This document shows positions 45,867-57,204 of a stretch of DNA of 64,000 nt, piece by piece. Under the pieces are notes generated by a model. That model was not told where the DNA came from and searched no databases. It worked only from the letters and a program-made list of their open reading frames with translations. The translations under genes were made by a program, and so were the position numbers. Numbering within the stretch: the stretch's first letter is position 1; each line of letters starts with the position of its first letter. Origin of the DNA: Glutinoglossum americanum (lineage: Eukaryota; Ascomycota; Geoglossomycetes; Geoglossales; Geoglossaceae). Location of the stretch: the NCBI GenBank assembly GCA_020080175.1, contig JAGHQL010000038.1, positions 93,783-157,782 of the forward strand, written 5' to 3'.

Positions 45867-47186
45867 ATGGATGCGTTTTGGGCCGCTCCGCCTCTGTCAC
45901 GGTATATGCCTCTCTATTTTCCTGTATTACTTCGTTGTCCGATACCCTGAGGATTTCCGCGCTGACAGATTTAGAACACTTACGGTGGCCACCCTTGCGC
46001 TAACCATCTTGGTGTACTCGAACTCTCTGGGCTGGGAATCTGTCACCCTCTATCCGCCTTGGATTCCGAAGTGGTATCATGAGTTATGGCGATTCGCCAC
46101 GTCATTTTTGCTGCCGGGGAGCGGTTCCGGGGAGCGGTTGCGGTGTGATATATGAGCTATACTTCCGTAAGCGGCGTGTGCGAAATCCCCCACAAAGCAA
46201 CTCCGGAGATCTAACAGCCCGCTCCAGTGTATAAATATAGTAGTGACCTAGAGAGGGATTCGCCAAGGTTCACAGATCCTGCGGACTTCCTTACCTACAT
46301 TTGCTTCGTCTCCGTTACAATCCTGGTAAGCGATCCTTGTGTGCTCTCCCTCCAAGTTGTCTTGCGGTATCCCCGCCGCGATCATGCGCATTTGGTGCCC
46401 CGAATATTGCCCACTCTCTGCCTGTTGGGGTCCGCGAAACAGGAGTTACCCCTGGCTTTTACCAGGCCTATCACTCGCAATCAATTAAAGGATCTGGCTA
46501 CGATGCAGGAATGGCAGGAACAACGCCTGAGAAAATCCGCCGGGCCTCTGTGAATTCTGCATGTAGTTTTGGCTCCCCGCATCTTTCTGTTCGCCACTCG
46601 GTTGGATAACACACCTTGCAGCTGTGCCGTGGCTTCCATCAGCCTGGGCCTTGGGGAGAGGACCGCTAATGGCGCTTCTAGGGAATTAATGCCGCCTGGC
46701 TTAGGGGCAGGATACTCAACAGAGGTATGCCAATGTCTGCTGATGGCGCAGCTGCGTGAGCTAACTTGATAAGCGCTTATTCTGGCACTGGCGTACACAT
46801 ACTCGCAAGAGAACCGTAGTCGCGAGGTATTCTTCTTCACTTCCGAAATTCCGGCGCTATGGATACCATACGCCATGCTCTTTATAACCTTTATGAGAAA
46901 TGGGGCTGGTGAGGCCAAATTACAAGCCACGGGGCTTATTGCTGCTCACCTCTATGAATTTCTCACGCGGATCTACCCAACATATGGCGGGGGACGGAAT
47001 TACATTCGCACTCCGCATCTATTTCGGAGATTATTTGGGAGCCATAAGTCCATGAAGATAAGTAACGGGACTGTGTATAAAGCTTGGTCGGGCTCTCGAG
47101 AGCAATGTGCCCAAGCGTCGCCAAGAGGAGCACCATCGGGGACATGGGAGGGGAGGGGCGAAGGTAAACGGTTGGGTGGGGATTGA
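45867..47186 (+). pseudogene. Derlin/Der1-like ER protein gene, frameshifted by a 13-bp tandem duplication
   Basis: Derlins are rhomboid-like ER membrane proteins that move misfolded proteins to the cytosol for degradation (ERAD). Six exons can be placed: 45867-45901, 45969-46166, 46228-46325, 46682-46724 and 46774-47186, with the second carrying the lesion, making five coding blocks in all. Introns: 45902-45968 (67 nt), 46167-46227 (61), 46326-46681 (356) and 46725-46773 (49), all GT..AG. Family blocks are MDAFWAAPPLSR, WRFATSFLLPG, YKYSSDLERDSPRFTDPADF, ALILALAYTYSQENRSREV, QATGLIAAHLYEFLTRIYPT and YGGGRNYIRTPHLFRRLFG. An exact 13-bp tandem repeat (46114-46139) shifts the frame inside exon 2; with one unit, all five blocks would form a continuous frame of about 257 codons. 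Apart from this, no stop or missing block is seen, so the lesion may be recent. Confidence 0.85.
46114..46139 (+). repeat. Exact 13-bp tandem duplication in derlin exon 2
   Basis: CCGGGGAGCGGTT occurs twice head to tail (46114-46126 and 46127-46139). Thirteen is not a multiple of three, so the downstream reading frame is lost. The two units are identical, which suggests a young replication-slippage event or an assembly artefact. Confidence 0.92.
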
Positions 47187-47559
47187 TAGGTGCTTTGGCC
47201 CGCCTATGTCAAACTATGAGAAGGCTCGGGCGTTAGAGAGAAGCTAGCTATGCTCAATCCTAATTAGAGGTGATTTCCTATTCTAGTTAGCTCAGCAATA
47301 TCGCATGGAAAACTCTCTGCGGGGCAGTAATTAATGATTGTGATATCAACTTGACTTAATCTGTTCGTTCGATGGCTGCATGGGGTTTGAGAATGACATG
47401 CATTATAGGAAACATGCTGCTAGAGCCTACGGTATCTCTACGGAAAGTGGCTGCACTTAACTCAATGTGGGGCTTCTGGGCGCTCGATGTAATCCCCTTA
47501 GGCTGCTGGTATTTCTCCAGTTGCTTCCGGGGCTGTTCATTGTTAGCCACAACGGATAA

Positions 47560-48235
47560 CCCCGCTTGTGGATGACGGACCATTCGGCGCACAATCTAAC
47601 CAATCCGGCTAAAGTGTTTGGCGGAATGCTAGAGAACCCAGAAAACACGGCCTTCCAAGCCGGCCCGACTCCAGCTTGGGAGGAATAGCTATCCTGAGGC
47701 GGGGTCAATCTGGTGAGTTAATTCGCCGTCGGGCTGCCAAAGGAGCGCGCTCTCAAGCTCAGTCGACGGCATGCCGAAGAGAAATTCACCTCGAGACTCG
47801 GTGCGTGGGTAATCATAATACAGATAAGCGCATTGAGAGCGTCTGTATTGTAGCTGAGTGATCTAATTGCATAGTGCTGCACTGCGAGAGCATATTGCGG
47901 GAAACCGGCGTCGCTGTAATCACACCGCTGATACCGTGGAGGGTAGGGTATTAACGATATTTGTGGTACCTTGCGAGGGCTGGTGAATGTGTTCCAACTA
48001 TCCTCTTCCGGATCCCCACCTCTGTACTGCGTGGGACAGAGTCAATAGTGAAAGCGGCATTGCGCCGAGATAAAACCAGCTCCCGATAAGTCCAACCTCG
48101 AGTATTCCAAATGGTACTCGCTACTGCTGAAGATCGATGGCTGTTGTTGTGATCACGTGGCGGGCATGTAAAGTATGCTTCAATTGCATAAACGGAATAC
48201 ATGGAAATGCCCTTTATATAAGAGAGGGGCAGCAA
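47560..48235 (-). pseudogene. HET-domain protein relic
   Basis: On the minus strand, successive frames contain landmarks of fungal HET proteins in the proper order. SRRNAAFTIDSV follows IWNTRGWTYRELVL (the conserved W--RGWTYQE--LS-R block, about 48125-48030). Then, in another frame, FPQYALAVQHYAIRSLSYNT with DALNAL matches Y---V--YS-R-LT---DALNA. After a further shift GEFLFGMPSTELESALLWQP matches F-WGLP---FD-ALLW-P, and a decayed PSWSRAG block matches FPSWSWAGW. Frameshifts and stops break every transition, and the first half of the HET domain is not found. It is an inactive remnant next to the derlin gene, convergent with it. Confidence 0.75.
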
Positions 48236-49494
48236 CCGGGGAGTCTGAGACCTCCATGCAGCACGGGAACCACTGCAGCTTTTATATTTCGGGAAATCAG
48301 ATTGTTAAAAGGGTGAATAGATAGTGTAGTGCTAACATTAACACGGTGCTAGCGTCAACACTAAGTCCACCCAGGCCCGTCAATTTTTCCATCTCCGTGT
48401 GAGCTAGCATGCAGCGTACTCAAGCGGGTAGAGAGTCAATCCATCAAATCTATCTCTGGAACACCGCGCCTCGGTGGCCATTGTTCCGGCAATTAGCCCT
48501 TTTAGGAGAGATCAGTCTAGCATTGGAGGAATTCTGGGTTTTCGGACAGCTATTCTTTATTTTGCATTGGGAATAATCTTGCCGCCATTGCAACCTTGTG
48601 CACCAACATAAGCTAGCATTGCTTGGTATCACGTGCCATCGAGTTACCACACATTGTTGCCATTGAGTAAAGTACAGAGTACTGTAGAGGTAACTGATCA
48701 ATCAACAGGTAGAAGAACTATGTATTGAAATGAGAGCAACTCTGGCTAATAAAGCTGTCCCTGCTAAACCTCTGACTCACATCCGGCCGGTATTAATACT
48801 CATTAAAATATCCTCCGCTATTACACGGTTGGGCACTTCATACCGCGTAATGTCCCACGACAGAAAAAGTTCTCCGATCAGCTAGGAGCAGCAACTTACT
48901 ATTCGACCCCCATCTTTGGGTGATTTCTTGGGGCCGAATCATCCTTGAATTATTCTTGATGCATAACCTGCTGGGTCATTGCTTATCCGCATGCATCGGA
49001 TGTTCTGTGTTGCTCGGGTATTGGTCGGTCTCGTGTATATCGATGATGCGCTTAGTTGCCCCGCTTTCGCCCAGGGTCAATTTGGGATACGAGTACGGGT
49101 GGTGTCAGAACCGTGCATAAGCTGCATATGGAGGCGGCCCATAGCTGATCCCGACACATATGGCGGTGAGGCAGATGCATAGCTTACGAATATGCTCAGA
49201 GACATGGCGGTCCCTGTGGGAGCCGCTAGGCTGGCTATGATACACGGGAGATGACGTAACGCTAGCATGGGGGAGCAGAATGGAATTGGGCCACATGCTA
49301 TCCAGGACTGCGCTACCCTAGCCTCGACCCGTATACATTTCGGCCGGTGGACAGCCATCGCACCTCTTACATCATACCCGCACTAAAACCCATAAGAGGC
49401 CCCCCAATCCCCAATCCTTCCGGCACGGCGTGAGTGCGACCGACACAACCACCACACCTATCTACTGCCGACAAATTGTTCTCGGATACAATCA
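48236..49494. other. Intergenic, no gene seen
   Basis: About 1.25 kb upstream of the O-methyltransferase. A minus-strand frame at 49358-49077 has hydrophobic segments but no recognisable family. The promoter of the methyltransferase is expected near 49400-49494. Confidence 0.4.
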
Positions 49495-51003
49495 ATGGCA
49501 TACCCAAGCGACGTTCAAATTCTGCTCGATGAAGTCAATGCAGCCGGGCGCGATCTTCTACGATCCGCAGGCGAGGACGCGGGGACGGATCCGATTACCG
49601 ATGGGCCGGCGACCAGAACCCTGATCACAGCTGCCCAGAACCTCATCGCTGGACTACAGAATCCTGGTGTGTATATGTTGGAGTTGACATGGCAGGTGCG
49701 TTGCCACGCCCCTTTCAAGAGTTCAAGAGTTCCTAATCGGGACAACCGCTGATACGTCGAAACGGTACCCACACAGACCCACAGAAACTCTGTCGTGAGA
49801 GCTCTAAGTGATCTCGGCGTCTTCGAACTCGTTCCTCCTCAGCCCGGCACTGCAACCCTCCAGGAGCTTGCGTCGAAAACTGGGGCGGATGGGCAATTGC
49901 TCTGTAGGTTTCCCACCTAGCTACCCCTCGATGCATGGAAATGGGCTTCTGGGCTGATGCTGCTGATCGAAGATCGACTTATGAGGGCGCTGACAGCGAC
50001 CGGGATTTTCGTTGAGGTGGAACCGGAAGTGTATAGGCATAATGCGCTCTCGGCTGCTTGCGCTACTGGTCTTAAGCACGAGCTGAAGCATATGTGAGCA
50101 ATCCTTAGCATGTCCGATCCGTTTGGCCTTGGCTTAAGATATGAGTTCCGCAGGTGGGAAAACCTCTTTCCCGCGAGCTACAAGCTCCCAGAATACCTCC
50201 AGCGAACCGCCTATGGTACCCGACCGGACCCGGACGGATTCCCCGATGCCTTCCAATACAGTATAAATGCTAAAGAATCCTTTTTCCAGTTCCTCAAAGC
50301 CCGCCCTGAACGGATGGCGACTTTCAATCTGGCCATGGAAGCCATCCCCTTCAACGCCGCTCACGCTGTTGAGGCGTACCCATATGACGTCGAATTGACT
50401 CAGAATCCACCGAGTAAGGAAGGCGAGGTTTTGCTTGTAGATGTAGGGGGAGGACACGGACATTTTGTGGAGGGAGTTGGGAAGAGGTTCCCGGGGCTGA
50501 AGGGAATGCTAGTGTTGCAGGATTTGAAAGAGGTCGTCGATGAGATTAAAGATCCGAAAGGGTTTAAGCCCATGGCCTATGATTTCTTCACCCCTCAGCC
50601 GATAAAGGGTAGGAGGGGTCACCGCTCCTAAGTCTTCTGATACCTCTCGTTGCCTAACTTGGCTGCGCAAAGCTTACCATACCACTAACTAATAGGCGCG
50701 CGAGCCTACCACTTCTCCCGCGTCTTCCATGACTGGTCTGACGAGGTCTGTCGCCAAATCCTCTCTAACACCGTATCGGCGATGCAGCCGGGGCACTCTA
50801 GGATCCTGATTTCCGAAAGCGTCCTCCCGGACATGGAGCCCCCGGCCATGCCGGTCCTAATGGATATTGTCATGATGTTGATCGGGGGGATGGAGCGGAG
50901 CAAGAAACAGTGGGTGGGTATGCTGGAGCCGTTGGGGTTGGAGATTGTGAGGGTTTGGAAGAAGGGTGGGGCGGAGGTTATTGAGGCGAGGCTGAGAGAG
51001 TGA
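49495..51003 (+). CDS. SAM-dependent O-methyltransferase (family 2), five exons
   Basis: Exons 49495-49695, 49777-49903, 49973-50093, 50154-50608 and 50696-51003 join in frame to 403 residues. Introns of 81, 69, 60 and 87 nt all have GT..AG ends and matching phases. The N-terminal dimerisation region includes RNSVVRALSDLGVFELVPP and LMRALTATGIF. The Rossmann fold shows LLVDVGGGHGHFV (SAM-binding motif I, residues 243-255), DLKEVVDEI, and MAYDFFTPQPIKGARAYHF across the last junction. The general-base His is His313 in FHDW, followed by ILISESVLPD and MERSKKQWVGMLE. These are the signatures of fungal secondary-metabolism O-methyltransferases that methylate phenolic hydroxyls of polyketides or related compounds. 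No PKS, NRPS, P450 or cluster regulator is nearby, so the substrate cannot be inferred; it is an orphan tailoring enzyme. Confidence 0.92.
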
Positions 51004-53085
51004 TGGGCCGTTGCCATGGTGAGTAGCCAGTTGCGGGAGAACCTCCCTCCATTTGCCCACCTGTTAGCTCCGCACTCTGTTAGACTGTCTCGTCTTAGTC
51101 ATTACCTTATCCGTATAAATCTTTCTATTAAGGCACACACATGAATCGTGAGAGCTGTAGGTTTAAGTAGGGAAATCGGTGGAGAGCATTAATAGCAGGA
51201 CAGCCTCTAGGACATTCTAATTTCGCTGCACCTATCGCTCTCAGGGTGCGCCACGTTAGGTTTGTGTTTCTCACTCCTTATAAGCATGTTCCCCTCCCAC
51301 ACAAGCTTAATTCCTACGTACAAGTCTAACAAGCGACGAAAGACACAACATGGGAGCATATGGGCGATAGTAAATGCAAGTTCTATTCTTAACGATCCAG
51401 CTGCCCGAGAGACGAGGTGGTGAGGTGAACGAGCGATCTAGAGCATACTGAACCGTGGAGGCTTAGCGGTGATAATGTATGGCGAAACCACCATGCTCCA
51501 AAAATAAGCACATCGTATTCCTCTATTGCGCACTCTAACCCTAAGCGACTCACCGCGTCGCATACGACTAGATAGTAAGACCTCCATTGCCTGCTATGTT
51601 ATAGAATAGTGTCACCAGTCCTAGCGTCTTGCACACTATGCAAGCATACATCGCTTATTCCATCTAACAAGACGGCATCTCGTTGGGTCCGGTGCTAGCA
51701 AAGGCGCTTCGAAGAGTCTTTTTACTTCTAACAGGTGCCGGCTACGAGGATCGGGAACATGTGGGAGAGCTAGGTTAATTAATTAAAACAAAAGGAGATA
51801 AGAAATCGCTGACCCATAGAAGTAGGGAGCCCCAATCATCAACAAAGATGGAGGAACTATTTGTAATCCCGGACTGCAAACCCGGAAGGAAAGCAGGCAA
51901 TCTCTAACCCTTCTTTCTCTTCCATCTGGACTGGCATTTAGCGAACTATTATCATAAGTCGAATCCGCCTCCGTGTGATGATATGTGAAGGTAGTGGCGT
52001 CATGACACCGTTGATGGTAACCCTTTTTGCTCGTGATGGCATGTGCTGGCAACCGATTCACATGTGTCGAGCATCGTGTAGTAGCATATCCCTCGACGCT
52101 CGTTTCTGCGGTTCTTTTATAAAATGGCCCATTTGCCGCCCACATACATTCCATGGAAATCGCCCCTTCCCACCAAAGAACATAAACTCCAACATAAACA
52201 GCATCAAGGCAGACAGAACCATGTTGTGACGGTCTGGAGGCTTTTTCTCTTACGCTATCGAGGGGATAATTGCGTCCAGAGAGGCTGATTCGGGATAGCA
52301 TAATCGAGCACATTCTGGGCCGGGCTCACACCTACCTCGAGGTCGGCCGAGTTTGCGGCCTGTTCCGTGGCCCGAGCGGCCATGTACTTATTGAAAGGTC
52401 AGGTAAGTGGAATGTAGTAATAGAATAGCATCTAGTTTGACTACTTAGTGAACTGAAAAGCAGAATAAGGCTGAATGAGACCTCCCTGCCCCGTTGGTGA
52501 CGCTGCTAAGAAGTTCCCCTAGTGAAGGCCCTGTGGTTACCCTGCTACGCCACGAATAGGCGCTCAACTTTTATGTGAGGTAGATGCCACGTACAGAAAG
52601 GCGATAGGGCCGCTGTGGGCCTCTAGAGATGCCCAAGGGAGCATAAATAAACCAGTAGAGTTGGTCGTGCGGTCGTGAAACCACGCGACCACGGCCTGGC
52701 CAGGCCTTCGCTATGAAATAGAGGATTACAAGGACGCTAGTAATACGGGGCTAATTTGGCTATGCTATTGGTTAAGCAACATTTCATGAGACTCACGAAT
52801 CGTATCTAAATCTCACCTGGCTTTTACTCGTAAACAATTCAGTTTATTTAGCAGTTTTTATCACTTCGCGATAGGTTCTCCCGTCGAAGAATAATTGATG
52901 AAATCCATCCCTCTCTTCCTTGGTCTTTTTCCGGCTAGGTTTAGGCAACACAGTTTGCTCGAGTAATTACCGCGAGTCAACCAAAGGAAGAAAGACTGTG
53001 GTTCCCCTCCCTGTTCAACGCCAACCCCCTTCCAACCCCATAAGAGTCTTAGGGACGGGAAGGCAGAAAATAAAGCCTTCCGTGG
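51004..53085. other. Gene-poor stretch
   Basis: About 2 kb. A 176-codon minus-strand frame (52313-51783) has no motif. An ATG-led stub at 52383 (MAARATEQAANSADLE followed by GTAGGT) could be a first exon, but I could not find a continuation. Most of the rest is AT-rich without coding character. Confidence 0.4.
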
Positions 53086-53842
53086 TTAGACTCTAGGACA
53101 GCTAGATATCTTGGGCATACAGGAGCACGCCAACTTGTTCCCTTTCCGACAACACTTGTAAACCCAGTTTCTCATACATTTCGGCCTGCGAAGAGCCTCG
53201 AATTGGAAATCTGACATTTCATCTGATTGGGTTTGCACTGGGAGCTCTTGAACTGGTGTCTCTCCCTCTCCGGATTGATCTTGATCCCGCTCCGGCTCGC
53301 CCCCTGGCCCTCGGCCGGGTACGGACGATTTCAGAGGGTGATTTGGAAAACAACCACAGACAAATTTCCCAGGTGTCCAGTGACAGGAAATGTGGGATCT
53401 AGGGGGACAGTGGATGCTGAATAGTCCGACTAGGGTCTCGTTGTTATTCGGCTCGACTTCTGCCAGGATGTCGACATCTGTGGTGTTCTCCGCAAGGTCC
53501 GCGTCGTAGAATCTGCTGTGGCTGCGGTGCTTGTTCGGATAGCAGTTGCACCAGAGTTTGCCAAAATAGTGGCATTCCCAGTGAGTTCTGGCAGGACAGC
53601 GAGCCCTCATCGATGTGAAGGGCTTGTAAGACTCAATGGTTTCCTCCGCTTGGATAAAGTTAAATTGTGGTCTCGCTAGGGAGAGCCTCGGTCGTTCGAG
53701 ACTTACAGTCATATGGAGAATTACCAACTACGGAACCAGCAACATCGAAATCCAACTCCTCGCCTAATATCTGCTGCTGGACCTTCCCTAGGACCAGGCT
53801 TAAAAATAGGTACGATAGAGCGACTAGAGAAAACAACCGCAT
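53086..53842 (-). CDS. Secreted protein with three copies of a novel-looking Cys motif
   Basis: Exons 53842-53707 and 53648-53086 give 232 residues. The intron (53649-53706, GTAAGT..CCAAG, phase 1) has a TTTAACTTT branch region. A signal peptide (MRLFSLVALSYLFLSLVLG) targets secretion. The mature protein has three modules: C63-x7-C71-x7-C79-x-C81, C126-x7-C134-x8-C143-x-C145, and C203-x7-C211-x8-C220-x-C222. Each ends C-x-C-(Y/F/M)-P and is preceded by a basic stretch. An extra Cys sits beside Cys211 and another at 229. Acidic, Pro/Gln/Glu-rich spacers separate the modules, with N-glycosylation-type sites (ENTT, NNET). I do not recognise the family. Size and disulfide potential are compatible with a cell-surface or effector-like role, but nothing shows a host interaction. 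A TATA-like AATATAATA lies about 35 bases upstream of the ATG. Confidence 0.78.
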
Positions 53843-56800
53843 CTTAAATAGTGTAGACGATATCCGTATCGGTGTATTATATTGACGTGGTTGATATTTG
53901 TAGTTGGAGAATGTTTTTTTAGCTATGCGATCAAGCTTATGGTTTCTGGTCTGAACTCCTGAGGATGCTAGCGTTGGGCAGGTACGTCTTGCATCCGTGA
54001 CGTATAAAGCCGGAGGCCAAGCAACGAGCGAACAGGAAGATATAATGCCGGTGGTTGACGCCGACACTGCTATGCGGGCCAACATTGCGCCGAAGCGCCA
54101 ATCCCCAGCGCCAGTTTGACGTAAGCCATACGACGGAACGACATCTGCTCCAAGCCACCGCATGGTTCCCCGCCTTCAGGCGGCTCGTGTTTACACAACA
54201 GTCATGCGATAGCAGCCGGGAGGTGGTTTGATTGGAGCGGAGGATTGAAGCTAAAGTCGTGTCTGTCGTCACTTAACCAATTACAAAGTACAGTTCGTGT
54301 TGATGCCTTGATTCTCGGTTGGGACTGCCTGATGCAAACGGTGATCTTCCAAGAAGGCTCCAATTCAACGATCCGGGACCAGCCAAAAGGCTCAGTCAAC
54401 CACGGCACAGCGGAAAGTCATGGCGCAACGAAAATACAGTCGAAAGACTTATACTCTAAAGTCCTTAAGCCCGTGATTGGGCGTGGTTCCCCTCGCGGTG
54501 ACGGTCGCTGGGTTGCTCGCGGCATCGCCAAGCCTAGCTTCCCGGATCAATGCTCCGGCAGTTGATGACCGCACAAACACAAAGTCACCCTTATTGCTAG
54601 ATAGAGAACTACCTGAGGCCTATAGGTACTAAAAATGGTATTCTATTCCGAGTTGATCATAGCGATGTGGCCTTGCGCAAGGAAATACCGGCGGGGCTGC
54701 CTTTCCACAGCTTTGCCGTTGGCCCAACGAATGCCTCAAAAGCTTGTCGATGATTCGCTTCGTCCACCAATAAAATGTGATCGCGATAATTCGGGCGATT
54801 TTGTGTCTTTTTTATTAGAAGACGGCAGGTGATAAGCAGAACTACGCCAAATGCTCAATATTTAGTGGTAGTTACTGTGGAGGGTATTTTTTACGCCCCG
54901 CACTTGCGCTCTTATGCGGTATTATGTCGGAACCGAAGTGTGGTTGGTGACTGTTGAGGGCAAGCCCTCGTGTAAATTCGCCGAGTGATTACCACTAAGG
55001 TTTTTGTCTTTCTTGCAAGTACACGGAACACAACACAACTCTCAATACGGAGTATACATTTTCCTCTGAACGTTCCAAATTATTAATACTGGCCGGCCAT
55101 TGGTCATAAGCCTGTCGGGGGCAGCTTTATCAACAAGGCTTGCCCCCATTTGCCTCAGGACTCGGAAGTCTGCTGCACCCGGTATCATACGGTACGTGAT
55201 AGCATGCAGTCCCCAATACCAATAGTACTCAACAATACGTAGTACCCATGCTAGTGCTCAATGCAATATCACCTTCTGCTCGACGAAATAACTCTTTCGG
55301 GCGTTTTTCACTGGCAGCTTGGCGGCACCTCCACAGGGTCGTGTAGGTTGGAAGGATATTCGCAATAATGGCTAGTGTAACATTTGTTTATTCTAGCAAG
55401 CGTGCGTTGTTTGATTAAACTCAAGGTGGAACCCGGGAACGATTGATCTAACGTTGAGGTGAAGGAGGTCAACATGCTGAATATGGCCTTGTGTCATGGG
55501 ATTAGCCCATAGCACCAATATTAACACAGTTGTTTGTTTTGTTTGCCTTGCTCGCTTACTGAGCCTGCTAGTTTGGCCGTTAACATCACATTTATATAGA
55601 GATCTTCTACCACCTATCCTCCTTCCCTCCTTCATGCAACCTCTTGTTCATAATATCAGATAATAAACTTGTTCTTCTGACAGTACGCTTCTTTCACGAC
55701 ATTCTCCCTCACATCCGTGGCACCATATGCTGATCTATGCTCGCGAGCTCTGCCCCTTCCGGCTCCGCCCTTTCCGGCTCTGCGTGTCGTGACAGACTGG
55801 CAGCTCTTGAGGCACTCATTTAAATTATTGCAATTAACTTTGAAGTACACTGATGCAGTACACGCACATTTGAAATGGGTTATTGTATACAGCTCCTCCA
55901 TCCTAGAATCCGTTTTGGCAACTTTAGTGCTTTGCTTGTATGGCGGGATGGTAGCGTTCTCGTTTGGCCATCCCGGACTCTAACCCTCACCAACGGGCTA
56001 TCCCGTTTTCCCTCCCGCTGCAGCGATTTAATATAATACCTCAGCTCCGAATCCTCCATATCAAGGAGAGCATTCTGGGTAACCGGCCGCTATATGCGAT
56101 CGGGTATGATCCAGAGTCGTTGCTCGGCCAGAGTTTCCGGGTAGTCTACTTTTCGTCCTATCAGAACTGGAATTGCCGTTTGCACAGGCCGAGCCATCCA
56201 TTAGCTTTTGCGGCACCACAACTATAGGTGCGATGATGCGACATTGCTCGGGCCAACTAAGAAGAGACTTTAGAGGCGGCTAATGAGAATCATCCTGTTG
56301 GTGCTGTTATGCAAGGATAGGTGGAACCCTATGCTGTAATTCGCTGCGACTTAGTGTTGGTTACTATAACGATTAGCTACTAAGCCTACCACGCGTATAG
56401 TATAGGACTGAATCGGGTTGGATATTTCTACGGTGGGTTCCGAGGCTCGGAGCTCCCTTCTGTTCGGCGACGAATTTCTTACAAAAGAAAATAAGAATGG
56501 GAAGAAAAAGGAAAGAGGAGAAGAGGAAAGATAAATCTCTGAAATCCCGCTTGCTCGGCTAGGCCACGCACCCGTATCGATTCGGCCGTATTGATCCGGA
56601 GACCGGTAAACATATTTTCGTTAAGACCTGTAGGGAGTCACTTTACTCGTCGTACAGGCATGCACATCCTGGGCGTATGGCAGCGGTTTTGGGGAGGACA
56701 AAAGTCTACGGGACGGTGGGCCGTCCCGATAGTTTACGCTAGTCATGCCGTATGGACTCGGGCGAGATCTTGTCACTGGTGGTCATTTGACACACCGGCC

Positions 56801-57204
56801 TGCGAGAATCAAGGCGGGGTACTATTTCCTTGAGCGTCACCACCTCCCCGTTGTATAGGACATACGTTGCGCCATGCGGGGCTGGGGACAGCTGAATGCT
56901 GCTTGTCCTCACAGCCGGCCGCCCCATGGAGTCTCTGGTTCTAGCCTGTTTGATCTGATCCGTCGCTCCCGTCTACCTCATTGCTATGTTCCCACCTATG
57001 CCATTCTCTGTTCTTGCGCGGTGATTCGTTTCGTCCTCCCGCATCATAAAGCCTTCTATAGCCCGCGGAAACGAGATTTGGTATCTTGGTTTCCTTTATC
57101 CCCGAAGTGCCTCTCAGTCTCACCCGAGTCCTCCAGATAACCTGCTCTCCTGTTACAGTTCTATCAAACGCACGAAGTAGCTGATCACTCGCAAAGCCTC
57201 CAAT
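53843..57204. other. Long gene-poor stretch
   Basis: About 3.4 kb without a supportable gene. Several short frames exist on both strands, none with a motif or an intron-compatible extension. It contains a 33-nt uninterrupted purine tract (56499-56531), listed separately. Confidence 0.4.
56499..56531 (+). repeat. 33-nt uninterrupted purine tract
   Basis: From 56499 to 56531 every base is A or G, inside a wider purine-rich zone (56481-56535). Such tracts may form triplex-prone or nucleosome-poor DNA, or mark a pyrimidine-rich promoter on the other strand. No gene start is near enough to link it to. Confidence 0.75.

Noticed and set aside
51783-52383. 176-codon minus-strand frame and the ATG-led stub MAARATEQAANSADLE upstream
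   Set aside because: The frame has no motif, and the stub cannot be joined to it or to any other exon in a phase-consistent way.
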